This document shows positions 23,903-35,821 of a stretch of DNA of 64,000 bases, piece by piece; position 1 is the first letter of the stretch; each line of letters starts with the position of its first letter. Origin of the DNA: Rhynchosporium graminicola (lineage: Eukaryota > Ascomycota > Leotiomycetes > Helotiales > Ploettnerulaceae); assembly GCA_900074885.1 (NCBI GenBank), contig FJUW01000020.1, forward strand, positions 274,199 to 338,198, read 5' to 3'. Position numbers and translations under genes: made by a program. The notes under the pieces are model-generated. The model had not been told where the DNA came from. It searched no databases and worked only from the letters and a program-made list of their open reading frames with translations.

Positions 23903-25278
23903 TTTGTCTCAGAAGTGAAGATATCCCAGTGCTTTGGGAATTCGTTGGTGATGTCTTGTTTCAAAGACAGCTTCGAAAGGTTGAAGTATTCTTACGCTGA
24001 GCTCAGCATATAAATTCGTGAGTCGCTCCACATCTTGCCCGGCGGGCACCCACTCGGATTATCCGAAAATATTCATGACATATTAATTTCAAGTAAACAA
24101 TCCCAACGGCTTTTACGTTCAAGTACCCTACAATAGTTCTCATTCCACTGATTGCACACACGGGCAATTCTCTTATTTTCGCCACGAACTGCTCTCTCTG
24201 ACTGGAAGTTGTGGAACAATTCTTCCCGCAATCATCTTCTCAAGACTAGACCGAGGCTATTCTGCCTTGCTTAGCGATGACTACTCAGGGGTAAAAATCT
24301 CTGACCTAAGACGACGCAAGAGCTCCATCGGCGTCTTCATGTCATCCAAAACCACTATTTCTTACACTTGTGGGCGGGAGCCAATATGACAGGGTTAGTG
24401 CCCGAGGAAGTCGACTACCCGAGCCGTTGACACAATAAATATGGGAACGTCAGACTACTGAAGTCGTGCAGCAGTAAGGGGGCGGCTTGAACAAGTGTCT
24501 TCGGGCCTTCCTATGATAAGTGGTTCGAGGACTGTTACAGCAGGAATCTTAGGGACCCCAATATCTCCCCTTGCCGCCGCACGTTCGTAGCCTGGTAATT
24601 TCTTCTGACGGGAGCCACGAAGCGTACTAAAGATAACGTGTTCCCCAGAACTCGGAATCTTCCTGAACTCAATGAACAGTCTTTTTGTTGCAGATCGCAG
24701 ATCATTACTGCGTATATACCCGCTTTACAACTTGGCTTACATCTGCCATCCATCTGCTGGGATTTCCAGGCCCGTTTCACACGTGCTGAGGTATGGAGCT
24801 CCATGTTATCCTTGTGGATATCAGCAGTCTCAGCCCACATTTCATTGGATATCAAACTCAAAATCCGACGCTACGAAGCCGATATTACTCTCAAGTGCAT
24901 TATTATCAGAGGGACTTCCGGACCACTTCCTAAAACTGCATTTGACAGATGATTCTATAACGGCTAGACCTTTTCAAGTGCCTGAGCCCGATGACGAGCT
25001 AGAATTCACTGAGAATATAGCTCCACTACCAGGGATTCGGTATTAAGATCCTCTATCAGCTTTGCTGGGATGGATATGGTAGCGAGGAGGCAGAATCTTG
25101 CAAAATTCAATTGCTGTGGGCAGGAGACTGAGCTCCGTAAGACATGCCAAAATTCTCCATATATCATGTCCCGTTTCTTAGTTCAATAAGACGCTCGCCG
25201 TCACATAAGTCAACGAAGTATTCCCCAGACCATTGCACGAGCTCTGCTCTCGAAGTTCGACATCTTGAATCCTTCATT
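23903..25278. other. Intergenic region, no gene seen
   Basis: 1.4 kb divergent intergenic region between the esterase-like gene and the rhodopsin-fold protein. It contains the two promoters. Frames at 24,535-25,046 on both strands overlap each other, lack motifs and look non-coding. Confidence 0.55.
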
Positions 25279-26562
25279 ATGGCAGCAGACAATCGAGGGC
25301 CCGAAGTTGCTGGTGTGGCAGGACTGTTCCTGGCTTTGACCACTATCACAATTGCACTACGATGCTACTGTCGTGCTTTCGTGGTTAAGTCATTCGGTTG
25401 GGATGATAATGCTGCGATTGTCGCTTATGTGCGTAATGTTCTTAAGCCTACGATATAGCCTCAAGCTGACACGTCTAGTTCTTCTTTGTATTCTTTTGTG
25501 GATTTGTATTCACTGGCGTCAGGTACGGCACCGGACAACATGCTGATGCCCTTCCGCCTCAAATGATCCCTGTTGGATTGAAGTGGTGGTGGGCTTGCGA
25601 GCCTGTCTACGTTCTATCCAACATGGCACTGAAAGTGAGCATCGGAATCATGCTGTACCGTATTGCAGTCTCCAAGATTCACAGGGTTATCATTTGGACA
25701 GTGATGATTGTTCATACCGTATACGGCACTTTCTTCTTCTTGCTCTTCGTACTACAGTGTCGCCCTAGTGCGTACTTCTGGACCAAATATACGGGAGGCA
25801 AAGGTAGCTGTATCAATCCCATCATTACAGTCGATGCTACGTATGGATATTCAGCAGTCTCGTGCTGGACCGACTGGACGATGGCAATTTTACCAGTCTT
25901 CCTGATTTGGAATCTTCAGATGAATATCAGGACGAAGATATCGGTTGCTATGATCTTATCAATGGGTGCTGTTGCATCTACGGCTACGATCTTTCGCATT
26001 CCGTACGTCAAAGGTCTAGCCAATGAAGCAGATTTCCTATATGCAACGACCGATGTAGCCATCTGTAAGTAGTTTGAATGTATGATCGTTAGGCAAGTTG
26101 GTCGTTGGCTAACCATTCTTTCGCATAGGGTCGATTGTTGAAACAGGAATCGGGATTTTTGCATCAGCTTGCGCCACACTTCGACCCCTCTTCCGCGATT
26201 TCTTCCAACGCAATCGTCTAATGGGTGGCTCCTCGACACAGGGAGTGGGTGCCTGGCCAGCATCAGGAGCGCACAAATACATGCGCAGTAAGAGTAACGG
26301 CGCTGGAGAGGAGTTCGGATTGAGGAGCGATATTGGCATGCACAATGGCGTAACGACAACTATCGAAAGCCATAATGAAATCGACGCGGAGAAGAATATG
26401 AATGGGGTGAGGAGACAGGAGAGTGCGAGGGCTCTGAATAAGCAGAGCAAGTGGGGAAATGAGACGGTGCTTCGTTTGGGTGATAGTGGTAGTGAAGATG
26501 GATTTGATTGGGAAAGCGGGATTAGGAAGACGACTGTCTCGACGCAGGTTGCTGATGTATGA
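25279..26562 (+). CDS. Integral membrane protein of the fungal rhodopsin-fold (PTH11-like/L-type) group
   Basis: Predicted plasma-membrane protein of 389 residues, seven-helix type, of the large fungal family annotated as rhodopsin domain or PTH11-like without CFEM. Exons: 25279-25428, 25479-26064 and 26129-26562, with consistent phases. Family hallmarks are a first helix with ALTTITIALRCYCRAFVVKS followed by FGWDDNAAI, then YGTGQHADALP, then WWACEPVYVLSNMALKVSIG in helix 3. CSCW-like DWTMAILPVFLIWNLQMN is in helix 5-6, and ATIFRIPYVKGLA and WSIVETGIGIFASACATLRP are in the last helix. The C-terminal 90 residues are hydrophilic and cytoplasmic-looking (Ser, Gly, Asp, Glu rich), ending STQVADV. 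Members are proposed receptors, some linked to host sensing; ligand and signalling partner are unknown. It starts at the first ATG giving the family N-terminus (MAADNRGPEVAGVAG). Confidence 0.85.
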
Positions 26563-28457
26563 TTTGCTTATATTGGTCTGATTGGCAGTATCAGGAAAAT
26601 CACTGGTGTATTGGGACATTGGGATGAGATTGGTGTACAAAATGCTTTCAGCACAGGAACATAGAAACATCGGTACTTACTGATGATTAGAACGGCGCGC
26701 ATCGAGCTGGTAGCAACAAGACAGCTTGGAGAGATTGGTTAGCGACTCCCTCGCTTGATTTGGGGAGGCGGCGCTTCGGTATCTTTACATTCGTGGCGTT
26801 GAGTCTCGTTCCAGTAGTGTAAGAATGGAAGCATTCATTCTAAGTTGGTAGAGAGACAGAACGCTGTAAACTAGCATGAGTCGACAGAACCTTGTCAAAC
26901 ACAGTTAATACTAGAAAGAATTTCCTTCCATCGAGCCGCAAATTCACGGATTCATGTTTACCGGTAGTAACGTACACCTAATACATATATTCAAAAGACA
27001 ACTGTGCCTCTACTCGTCAGTAAAATACTAAAGGCAACCGACGAGTGTAGACTACCATGGGAACTTTCTTCTTAGAGCATTCCAGAATCCTAAGCTATCA
27101 AAAGACGTTGCTTAATACTCAAAGATTGATAAAGAATTGGAATACCGAAATTCCTTATCATATAGGAGATCTGAATAGCTTCGTATATATACCTACAGTC
27201 GTCAAGGATTCGCGTCTCATCGAGCCATTGCCCTAAATGGATAACCATATCCGAACATTAGCCGAGCTGCTTTTGGCTTAACAAAGAAAGTACAGTTTTG
27301 TTGCACGTCGTAAATCTCCAATGGTACGTGATGACATTACGAAAGTGCCAATTCTTGGATGATGGGATTTTATCAAATATCCTTGAGTATCTAAGTACCT
27401 ACCTATGCTCAGGTGAGTTCGTAGTTTCTGGTGGCTTCGTAATGGAATGGTTTTGTCGCACGTCGTAATCATTCAATGTCACGGAAATACTTGATGACTT
27501 TACTAAAGTGACAATCTAAAATATTGAGTCTCCTGGCCGCTTTCGTTCTGCATCAGGTCAAGGCAATCTATTCTAAGAGAGAGACACTACACGCTCATGT
27601 TTTCATCAAATCACGTACGGTAGCCTGCTTCGGCGAGTAGGTTTCTTTGGTCCAAGGCAACTCATTGGAATTGTCACAATGAACCAGAATCGTCTCATTC
27701 CTTGCTGTATTACCCTTTCAATTACAGTCTTGAAAAGCAGGTTGCTACAGCTAACTCTAGGTGCAATATGCCTCTAGGGCTACAAGTTCTATTGATGAAA
27801 CATAAATTTATAAAACGATATTTCACATGAGCATCTGATAGCACTACTGCTAAACCTTTTTTCCTTATCCAAACGTACAACCAATAAGTCATTTTGAGAT
27901 TATATTTTCTCAACTGAAAATCCCCGCTACCCTTCCGAATACAAGTCTATCAATTCAAAAGCGCTAGAAACGTGATATACTGACCCTAGACTCTGGATCT
28001 GACAGACCGTAACCAAGAGCGCACAATCCTCATATGAACAGATTGACTTTTGTAGCAGTATTCTATACCGTCCAAATCTTAGAGCCACGAACATCGCCGA
28101 TGCCTTAAAGACAGGTTACTCAAATAGCTACACTCTTTACATAATTTGCAAGATCATGGATAGTTCGTCAGATATCGAGTAGAGCATGGGTGGTTTGTCT
28201 GTAGACGGCTAGCTACATAAGCGAGGAAAGTTTATTTTGGAATCCATAATGTCCATCACCGCGGGTCGGGATGTCAGCGAGGTGCAGCATCTCACAGAGT
28301 TACAAATGGAACGAATATGCTGGTCTTTGATAAGGTATTCTATTCATTCGTGAAGACATGATAAACATCGAGTCCATCTGTCAGCAAGTTGCAGGCTGTC
28401 ATTTCACAGACAAAGAAAAGATTGAGTCGTTTACTGCCAACACCTACAGGAATTTCT
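26563..28457. other. Intergenic region with one imperfect duplication
   Basis: 1.9 kb between convergent genes. No coding frame is supported. The only structure I found is an imperfect direct repeat (27,291-27,355 and 27,448-27,512). Confidence 0.5.
27291..27512. repeat. Imperfect direct repeat pair, about 65 bp each
   Basis: Unit 1 (27,291-27,355) and unit 2 (27,448-27,512) share TTTTGT(T/C)GCACGTCGTAA, then a variable 10 bases, then a divergent copy containing TGATGAC(A/T)TTAC(G/T)AAAGTG(C/A)CAAT. Spacing between units is about 157 bases start to start. Neither terminal inverted repeats nor coding potential are visible. Confidence 0.6.
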
Positions 28458-29894
28458 TTATTCGCAAAAACCTAATACTCGTCCTGCAACGCTATCCCAT
28501 TCCTCGTCCCATCTTCTGCTTCCTTCCTTAATTGCTCCCTTCCTCAACTTCGCCAGCTGCTTTCCTTCGATCTCACTTAATAATTCTTCTAGCACTTCTG
28601 CCAACTCGATACTGGTTACGAAGGACCTTCCATTGATGCCATCTTTCACTAACTCTCCCCAGCTTTCATAGTCCCCGTATCCTACAACTGGCAGGCCAGC
28701 TCCAAACATGTCCACGACTTTCATGGGAAGATCGACTCCGCTGCTACTCATGTGTAAACACACTCCCAAATCCGCACATGCTAATAGCGTTGCATAATCT
28801 TCTGCCCTTAGCCAGGCTGTACTTATGGTAACACTATCCAGTTTAGAAGCCTGTGTGAGGGTTGCTATTTTGTCCAGGTACGTCTGTTTCTGAGGACCTT
28901 TGCCAGTGATGATGGCAAGGATTGGCGGGAGTTTCGTTGAAGAGGCAGCATAGGCGCAGAGTGCCTCAAGAAGCAAGCTGAAGTCCTCATCCGGCGTCCA
29001 TGACGTACTGCTCACTAACAACTTTGTTCTCCCCGCCATTATATCCTCTGCATGCTTCTGGCTCTCCGGTATCCTCTGTAAAAAGGATCTTCGGTTATCT
29101 TGATTTGAAATAGGCTGGAAAATACTTGCTGGTCTGTCGTGGAGAGTCAAAATTTGGGACTTGACGCTGTATGGTTTATGCCGAAGCTGCTTCTGCATGG
29201 CATCTGTTACGGTAAACGAGGCGGTAGGCGCCCAGCTCCCTAAGAGCGCTTCGTAGTATTTGGAAACAGTCACAAACGGATGCTTCTCGCCTCGAGTGCC
29301 AGCCAAGATTGTCCAACCATAGTTATGCCAATCAATTATGAGGTGGGTGTTTCGAAGAAAGCAGATTATATATGCGACGAAAAGAGTAGGAATTGAAGGA
29401 GGATTCTGTACTAGCAGCCATCGTGAAGCTTTGGTTCGGTATGCGAGAATATGGAACAAGCTCCATATCTGCCAAAGAACCTTCAATGGTCCTGCGATAA
29501 TGAAAGGAAGCTTGTTCGATCGAAGAAGTGGTGGTGGTGGGGGTAGAGGTATGATGGTAATGAGGGGATTATCGATGAGGCCAGGATGTAGAGTAGATTC
29601 TGAAGACTATCAGTGAGCAGACACGACGTAGTAATTGAAACGCTTACCCAGATATCCAATCACATCCACCCTTCCGCCATGTTTCGCTATGCTCATGGCA
29701 TGGTATTGCATCCGTGGACTGCGCCCAATATCTCCGAGAACCAGCACTTGGACGGAGATCTTGGGCTCATTCACATTACCTGTTATAGTTTCTCTCGGCG
29801 GCGAATGCTTGACATACTGACTTGGTAACATGATCAGGACAATTGTCAGAGTCGTTGAAGCCAAGACTGCGAGTGTCAAGAGAACTTCCAGCAT
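28458..29894 (-). CDS. ALG1: Chitobiosyldiphosphodolichol beta-mannosyltransferase
   Basis: ALG1 adds the first mannose from GDP-mannose to dolichol-PP-GlcNAc2 on the cytosolic face of the ER, an early step of the N-glycan precursor. Exons: 29648-29894 and 28458-29599 (462 residues; yeast 449). The N-terminus has one membrane anchor ([19 protein letters not shown]). It is followed by [20 protein letters not shown], the characteristic ALG1 block, then [17 protein letters not shown] across the intron. Further markers are [28 protein letters not shown] and [10 protein letters not shown]. In the GT-B C-terminal domain are [18 protein letters not shown] and [20 protein letters not shown], containing the acidic and donor-binding residues. 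All key blocks are intact. It is divergently arranged with the zinc transporter gene across about 850 bases. Confidence 0.95.
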
Positions 29895-30750
29895 AATGAC
29901 GCAGCTTCAAGGAACGGGTGCAAATTCGAGGAATATGGCCAGGCAGAAAAGTAGATCACCTTATCGGTTGTGGCGCCATAGCCGAGGATAAAGCCCGTAG
30001 AAAGCGGAGAGACTTTAGATGGAATGTGTGGACTAGAAGTATATGATTCTTGGTGTTTTGGACTGAAACGTGAAGTAATCTATCCCAACTTTTGGTCAGC
30101 CTGGCCCGCCTGGTCTTCGCTGTCAGTTTGCACAAAGGACAAGCGCAAGCGCTGCATCGGAACTAAAATGCGGAGGTCAGAACCCCTGATCCATGCTCGT
30201 GACAGACGGCACTAGCGACCAAATGCAGCCTATCACCTTCCCAATCTGTTAGTCTTTACGGGTCTTCCGTATCCCGCCAAGGAAGCGTCAGGGGCAAGAG
30301 CAACAAGTCAATCAACACCAGACGAGAAGGGGAAGGACGAGAGAAAGAAGGCAAGAAGGCAGGAAGGCAGGAATACCAAGACTAGGATAGGACTAAGAGC
30401 ATCCTGGACGGCCCGCTGAGGGTTTCGATTGTTCGTTCCTTCCTTTCAGACATTCACCCTTCACCCTTCCAAATCCCGTTGCGAATCCCCTCAATCTTCC
30501 CAGTGCTACCATCGGCTACCTCACACACAACAAGGCCAATTGGACGGCTGTCAATCTTTCCTTCTTCCTTTCACACCGACTCCGCTGTATCGCATACCCC
30601 ACTACCACGGCCTCAATTGATACTCGGACCATAAAGGAGATTGCATTGCGTAAAGACAGCGTATGCGGTGGGAGAGGAGAGAAGGATCTTACACGGCCTT
30701 CGCAGCTCGACTCGACCTGTCTGAGGGGCTGTTGATCTCTAGAACTCGGG
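29895..30750. promoter_or_regulatory. Shared divergent promoter region of ALG1 and the zinc transporter
   Basis: 856 bases between two divergent starts. No gene is seen. Pyrimidine-rich stretches (about 30,430-30,600, CTTCC/CCTTC) on the plus strand precede the transporter gene, as is common just upstream of fungal transcription starts. A purine tract with repeated AAGAAGGCAGGAAGGCAGG-type units lies at 30,325-30,372. No defined operator can be named. Confidence 0.45.
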
Positions 30751-32501
30751 ATGGCCTCGTCTTATGTTCTGCCCGCGTCGGCAATGACCCATAACCATAG
30801 CCATAGCCATGGACATACACACCTCCATTCGCACTCCCACTCGCACTCGCCCTCACCAAGTCGACCACATGCTGTCAGTCCCCAGAAGACTTTGAGATCA
30901 GAACGATCAAACAGCAGTCCGCATTCGCTTTCACACTCCGAACCACATCTTGATCATGCACATACACAAAGCAACCATGGTCATAACCATAGCCAGTCGT
31001 CGAGCCGCGGATACAATTACATGCGAGATCAACAATCATCTCAGTATCTCCCAACTCCTCCCAACAGCAGCGGCATGTCGCCCATTTCGGAGTTTCCACC
31101 ACACGCGTACCATCCTGAACCATCACCTGCGCTTTCCCATATGGGGTCCTTCGAACCAGCGCTCAATTCTGTCAACGTGATAGCCCATAGCCATGAGCAC
31201 CTACATAACCCTGCTCCGCATGTTGAGCAACCACGGTCCAAATTCACGAGCATGATACTACCTTTTGCCCTGCGTTGGCCCATCATACATACTATACTGG
31301 CAGACAAAGACTCCCGCAGGATTTTCTACTTCATGTCATTGAACTTTGTGTTCATGATAGTCCAGGCTTGCTATGGCTATTTGACGGATTCACTTGGACT
31401 ACTTAGTGATAGTATACATATGTTCTTCGACTGCTTGGCTCTTGGAGTTGGATTATTTGCTGCTGTTGCCAGCAAGTGGCCACCAAGTGAGCGGTTCCCA
31501 TATGGCTTTGGAAAGATTGAGAGTTTATCGGGATTTGGAAACGGTGTGTTCTTGATGTACGTGAAAATTCTCCTGGCGATGGCCAATGACTAATATACTC
31601 CAGGTTAATCAGTGTTGAGATTATGATTGAAGCAATCGAGAGACTATCGGATGGAAGAGAGACGAAACGGCTAGTAGAACTATTTGTGGTTAGTGCCATG
31701 GGGCTTGCTGTCAACCTGGTGGGCATGGCATGTTTTGGACACCACGGACATCATGGACATGACCACGGAGGACATAGCCACGGTCACGGACGCGATCGCG
31801 GACATAGTCATTCTCACTCGCACGAAAAATCACATTCCCACGAAAAGGAGCGCTCACACGCCCACCATGATCACGAACATTTGCACGATCATGGCCATGG
31901 GTGCAAAGACAGCCACAGTCATACTCCTCTACTTTCCGACTCTCCTCCTCCAAAGGTACATGCCCATGTTGGCCATGCTCACTCGCACGACAACGAAAAC
32001 ATGCACGGCATCTTCCTTCACGTCCTTGCGGACACCATGGGAAGTGCTGCAGTCATGGTATCTACGGCACTGATCTACTTTTCTGGATGGAATGGATGGG
32101 ATCCTCTTGCCTCCTGCGTTATTGCCATCCTGATCTTCCTATCCTCCATCCCTCTTATCAAAAGCAGTGCAAAAAAGCTACTTCTCACAGTTCCTGACGA
32201 GATCGAGTACGGACTTCGGGACACACTCGCAGGAGTCAGTGATCTGCGAGGGGTGGGCACTTACACCGTGCCAAGATTCTGGATGGGCGATAAGAATACA
32301 GACAGCGAGAGCGAGCAAGTCCTCGGTGTCATTCACATTGTTGCCACACGAGGTTCAGATCTTGACGATGTTCGGGAACGAACTCGAGATTTCCTTCTTA
32401 ACCACGGAATTGATGTGGTGGTACAAGTCGAAAAGGTCGAGGACTCGAGCTGTTGGTGCGGAGGAGCGAGCAATCAATCACCAAACCCGTCTTCGTACTA
32501 G
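30751..32501 (+). CDS. MSC2: Cation diffusion facilitator zinc transporter, MSC2/ZnT5-7 type
   Basis: CDF family antiporter predicted to move Zn2+ from cytosol into the early secretory pathway. Exons: 30751-31556 and 31604-32501 (567 residues), one 47-bp intron with TGACTAAT branch site. The N-terminal ~180 residues are cytosolic, disordered and His/Ser-rich (THNHSHSHGHTHLHSHSHSH and later copies). The transmembrane core begins at about 190 with FYFMSLNFVFMIVQACYGYL. The zinc-site HxxxD is found as DSIHMFFD in helix 2, and FPYGFGKIESLSGF is the family signature. A long His-rich loop (HGHHGHDHGGHSHGHG...; about 35 His) lies between helices 4 and 5. Helix 5 carries the second metal site, HVLADTMGS. 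The C-terminal domain ends in CWCGG. The SLGLLSDSIHMFFDCLALG block points to the MSC2/ZnT5-ZnT7 subgroup rather than vacuolar ZRC1. Yeast Msc2 is longer (724 residues) and pairs with Zrg17; a partner is not in this window. Confidence 0.88.
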
Positions 32502-33118
32502 CGATTTGCGTAATTTTTCTAGGAGTATGGCATAAGGTTTCTTTGAATAGTTATATATATGGGTAGCAAGGATACATATTTTGGATGGGAGGCTTATAGG
32601 ATCAGAAGGGATGGGAGCTTGCATTATTTGTTGATTTGCGTAGGCAGACAGACTTCGCTAGTCTTGCAGCACCTAGATAGGAGTTTTCTCAGGACTTACA
32701 AATGATACCACGTACACCACACCCTTGCCCCTACTCTCATAAGTATTCTCATGTTGCAATACTACTTACTCAAAAGTAGAAGATGTCTAATAAGTGTCCC
32801 GATTTTTTATTCACATCTCGCCGCGAAATAAGACCACAAATGTGCCTTTCTGAATACGCTGCTTCATGATAAGCCGCAAACCGCGCCTATGGTAATTTGA
32901 AGTTAGGCAAGGCGAAGCTAAAAACGGATAGATATGGCTCAGGATCTAGCATCAAATCCAAGATCATGTGATTATCACGGCACATTCCCAAAGGAGAAAT
33001 GAGTCAATAGCTAATTATTGGTAACTTTGCCTAAAGACCAAGTTTTTCAACGACGTCGGGCGTGTCCAATCGCTTCGCCGCAAAACGAATTTTCCTAGCC
33101 ATAATCTCCTCCTTGGCC
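32502..33118. other. Intergenic region, no gene seen
   Basis: About 600 bases between convergent gene ends; it should contain both 3' UTRs. No recognisable feature. Confidence 0.5.
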
Positions 33119-34599
33119 TCAGATCGTGCTGAATACATACGAAATCCGACTCTCGAATGGCTTCGTGTTAGGTCCAAAGATCTGCTTGTCCATTCTGTTC
33201 CACTCAGGATGATTGATGCCGTCAATCCAATCGTGCGGCTCGACAGCTACGCAGCCATTTCTCTGGACGAATCCATTCGACGCTGGACCTCCTTGGGATT
33301 TCTTGAGGGGGTTGGAATCTGATTTGAAAACTTTAGCTTTTGATCCTTTAACGAGCGAAGAAAGAAGGAGGAGAAAAGGTGAGAAGGAGAGGAGGACGAC
33401 TTACTGCCTATCCAGTAACACGAGTATATCAGAACGGCCTCCTGATCACTGTATAGATCCCACTTAATGCCACTCCAGTCACTACTTAGAGTCGCAATCG
33501 GCTTTTCCGCCTCAGCGTCCGTACGATCAACAATCCATTGATTGTTGTACCCCGAGCAACCAGATCCCGTTCCACAATTTCCTACCCCTAATGAGACAGG
33601 CGGGTAAGCAACGGGTACATTGAGTGTTTCGAAAGAGGGACAAATCATCTCAAGAATGTCTCTCGAGAGGTTCAAAAGTTACGTTCTAGGATTGAGTGTT
33701 ACTCACATTCCTTATCACCAGAACTAGCACCAATCTGTTTCGGCTTCGTCACGAAATCATTCACGCCCCCTCTCTTAACATTAGGCAGAAGGCCACTAGA
33801 TTGCGTCCCCGCGTCGATACCTATCATACGTTTCCCAAACGGCAAATGCAACGTATGATTCAGAACCAAATCCGTGTGTGGGTTCGCGAATGCGTCGAGA
33901 TTCCAGTACGGGTGGGTAGTCAGCATGATAGGCGTCTTGTGCTCGACTGCTTTGGCGGATAGTTTCGTGGTCCATGTGTTGGCTGTCAAGGTGTGCGTTA
34001 CTTCGCCGAGAACGAGACCTGGGAAGCCAGGTGAGGAATTGCCCTCATCGCGGATCGTGAATGTTATGCTGGATGCGGTGACTGAGGAGACGTTGAAGGT
34101 GCGCCGAGACCAGCCGTTCAGGCCGCTGTGGAGAGTGCCGTTGCCGTCGTTTTTTTGGGTGTAGTAGCGGGTGCCGTCGATCATGTAGGAATGGTTTGCG
34201 ATACGGTTTGTGTAGCGTCCTGGATAGAATATTTAGCATGTATATTCATTCCTCCATATCTCGAAGTCTGGAGGAAGAAGGAATCTGCTTCTCAAATCTC
34301 TGTCCAACGAAATGTATTTTGGGACGATATAGCATACCTGGAACGGCGCCATATTCCGGATGATGGGGATCAACGGGATAGAATGTTGCGTTGTCATATC
34401 CTAGAATTACATCGCGTTTGACTCCGTTACGATCGGAAACTACCAGACTGGTGATAGCTGCTGAGTAGGGAATAAATTTCGCTGTGATACCCGGAGCTGA
34501 TAGTGTGTAAGTCCCATCGTGGCCAGGTCCTGTTACCGACGCTGAATTAGCGAGGCCAAATAGTGGCAGCAGCAAGGAGGCGAGAAGTGGTTTGATCAT
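33119..34599 (-). CDS. Secreted aldose 1-epimerase (mutarotase)-like protein
   Basis: Predicted galactose-mutarotase-fold enzyme that interconverts alpha and beta anomers of aldoses, here extracellular. Exons: 34338-34599, 33707-34219, 33405-33587 and 33119-33318 (385 residues); phases agree. The N-terminus is a clear signal peptide (MIKPLLASLLLPLFGLANSA). Family motifs are AVPGRYTNRIANHSY around the first intron (GR.aNRI block), GTLHSGLNGWSRRTF, the catalytic-His block LTTHPYWNLDAF, and the C-terminal catalytic-Glu block CVAVEPHDWIDGINHPEW. Several N-glycosylation sequons (NHS, NGT, NVS, NHT) suit secretion. The C-terminus SYVFSTI* is complete. The last exon needs the donor GGCA|GTAAGT; other donors break the frame of the conserved C-terminal block. 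Extracellular epimerases of this type occur widely in plant-associated and saprotrophic fungi. Confidence 0.88.
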
Positions 34600-35821
34600 C
34601 TTCCGACTTTCTCAGCAGCTCTGAAGCATACGAAGAGGATCATCTGCAGCTATCTGGAATTGTAGAGCCCTTAATAAAGAATGCATATGAGCTTGGGATA
34701 TAGTTTTATGTGGGTCTATAGTTGTAAGGAAGAAGCCTGAATAGCATGCACATCGTATGCAAGAGTATATTAATACCCCTGAGGGAGAACCACTTTAGAT
34801 TAACGTCCGATGAGACTAACTTTACATGGTTATACATGCTTTGAGGTCGAGGCAAGTACGGAGTAAATATGCAGGAACAATTTTCCATCTGCAGAGACCG
34901 CTTTCCGGAGGAACTGTCTCGAACGAGACAACCAATATGTAATTATTGGTAAATACATAAATCTCGTGGAAGATATTGCATTTCTTCCAGAATTGAGTTG
35001 GTATACGGAGTGGTCTGATCTTTCCGAAACTACCGATATTACTTGCTAGCATATGCCGGGATCGTGGAAACTCAGCCTGTTCTACCCCGTGATTGATAGA
35101 ACTTTGAATAAATTCGGTTCATTACCGTAAAGTGGTCGGAGAGCAAAGTATTCGGCAAAGTCAGGAGACTATGATAATGGTGTAATTGAATATTGGAGAA
35201 GTGCCATGGCTTCGAGTGTTACAGATTTGCGTTTTGTTGTGAACAGTGTTTGTTTACGGTGTGTCGAGTTGGTGTGCAGGTTGGGGAGATGGTGCAGAGT
35301 GTAAGGAAAGTTGTGTTAATTGGCGTTTTGATAGAAGTTCATTTGGTCGGGTTGAAGTCGTTCATCAGATTTGTTTCGTAAGCGCATCTGCTGCTGGTGT
35401 CATTGTTGTCTGGAGGAAGATATGCCCGAATATCTACGCCGCCAAGTTTCATTTACCTTGGCGGAGCTAATCTCAAAGTGGAGCTATTAGCGAGATCTCT
35501 TTTGCCTTGTTGGTGCTATGGCAGCGGAGAAATTGACGAATATTGCTAGAAAGGCAAGTAGAGAAAGTGTGAATTGGGGGTTGTCAAACCATCTCAAATC
35601 CTTTAGACAGTTTGCAGACTGTCTATGATCGGAGGTGTCACCACGAAGGAGCGAGGTGGTCACAAGTGACCATACCTTTACAGAAAGTCAAACCTGCTGC
35701 CCGTGAACCGCTGAGCAAGAGAGCAGCTCTTCAGGTGCAGTGCTAAAAAACACAATCCAAGACATGTCTTTGCAGAAGCTACCATCAACCTCAGCACACG
35801 CTTCTATTTGACACCAATACC
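34600..35821. other. Intergenic region, no gene seen
   Basis: 1.2 kb between the start of the epimerase gene and the stop of the Nudix gene. No frame with recognisable features. GTGT/GTTG-rich low complexity occurs around 35,210-35,350. Confidence 0.5.
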
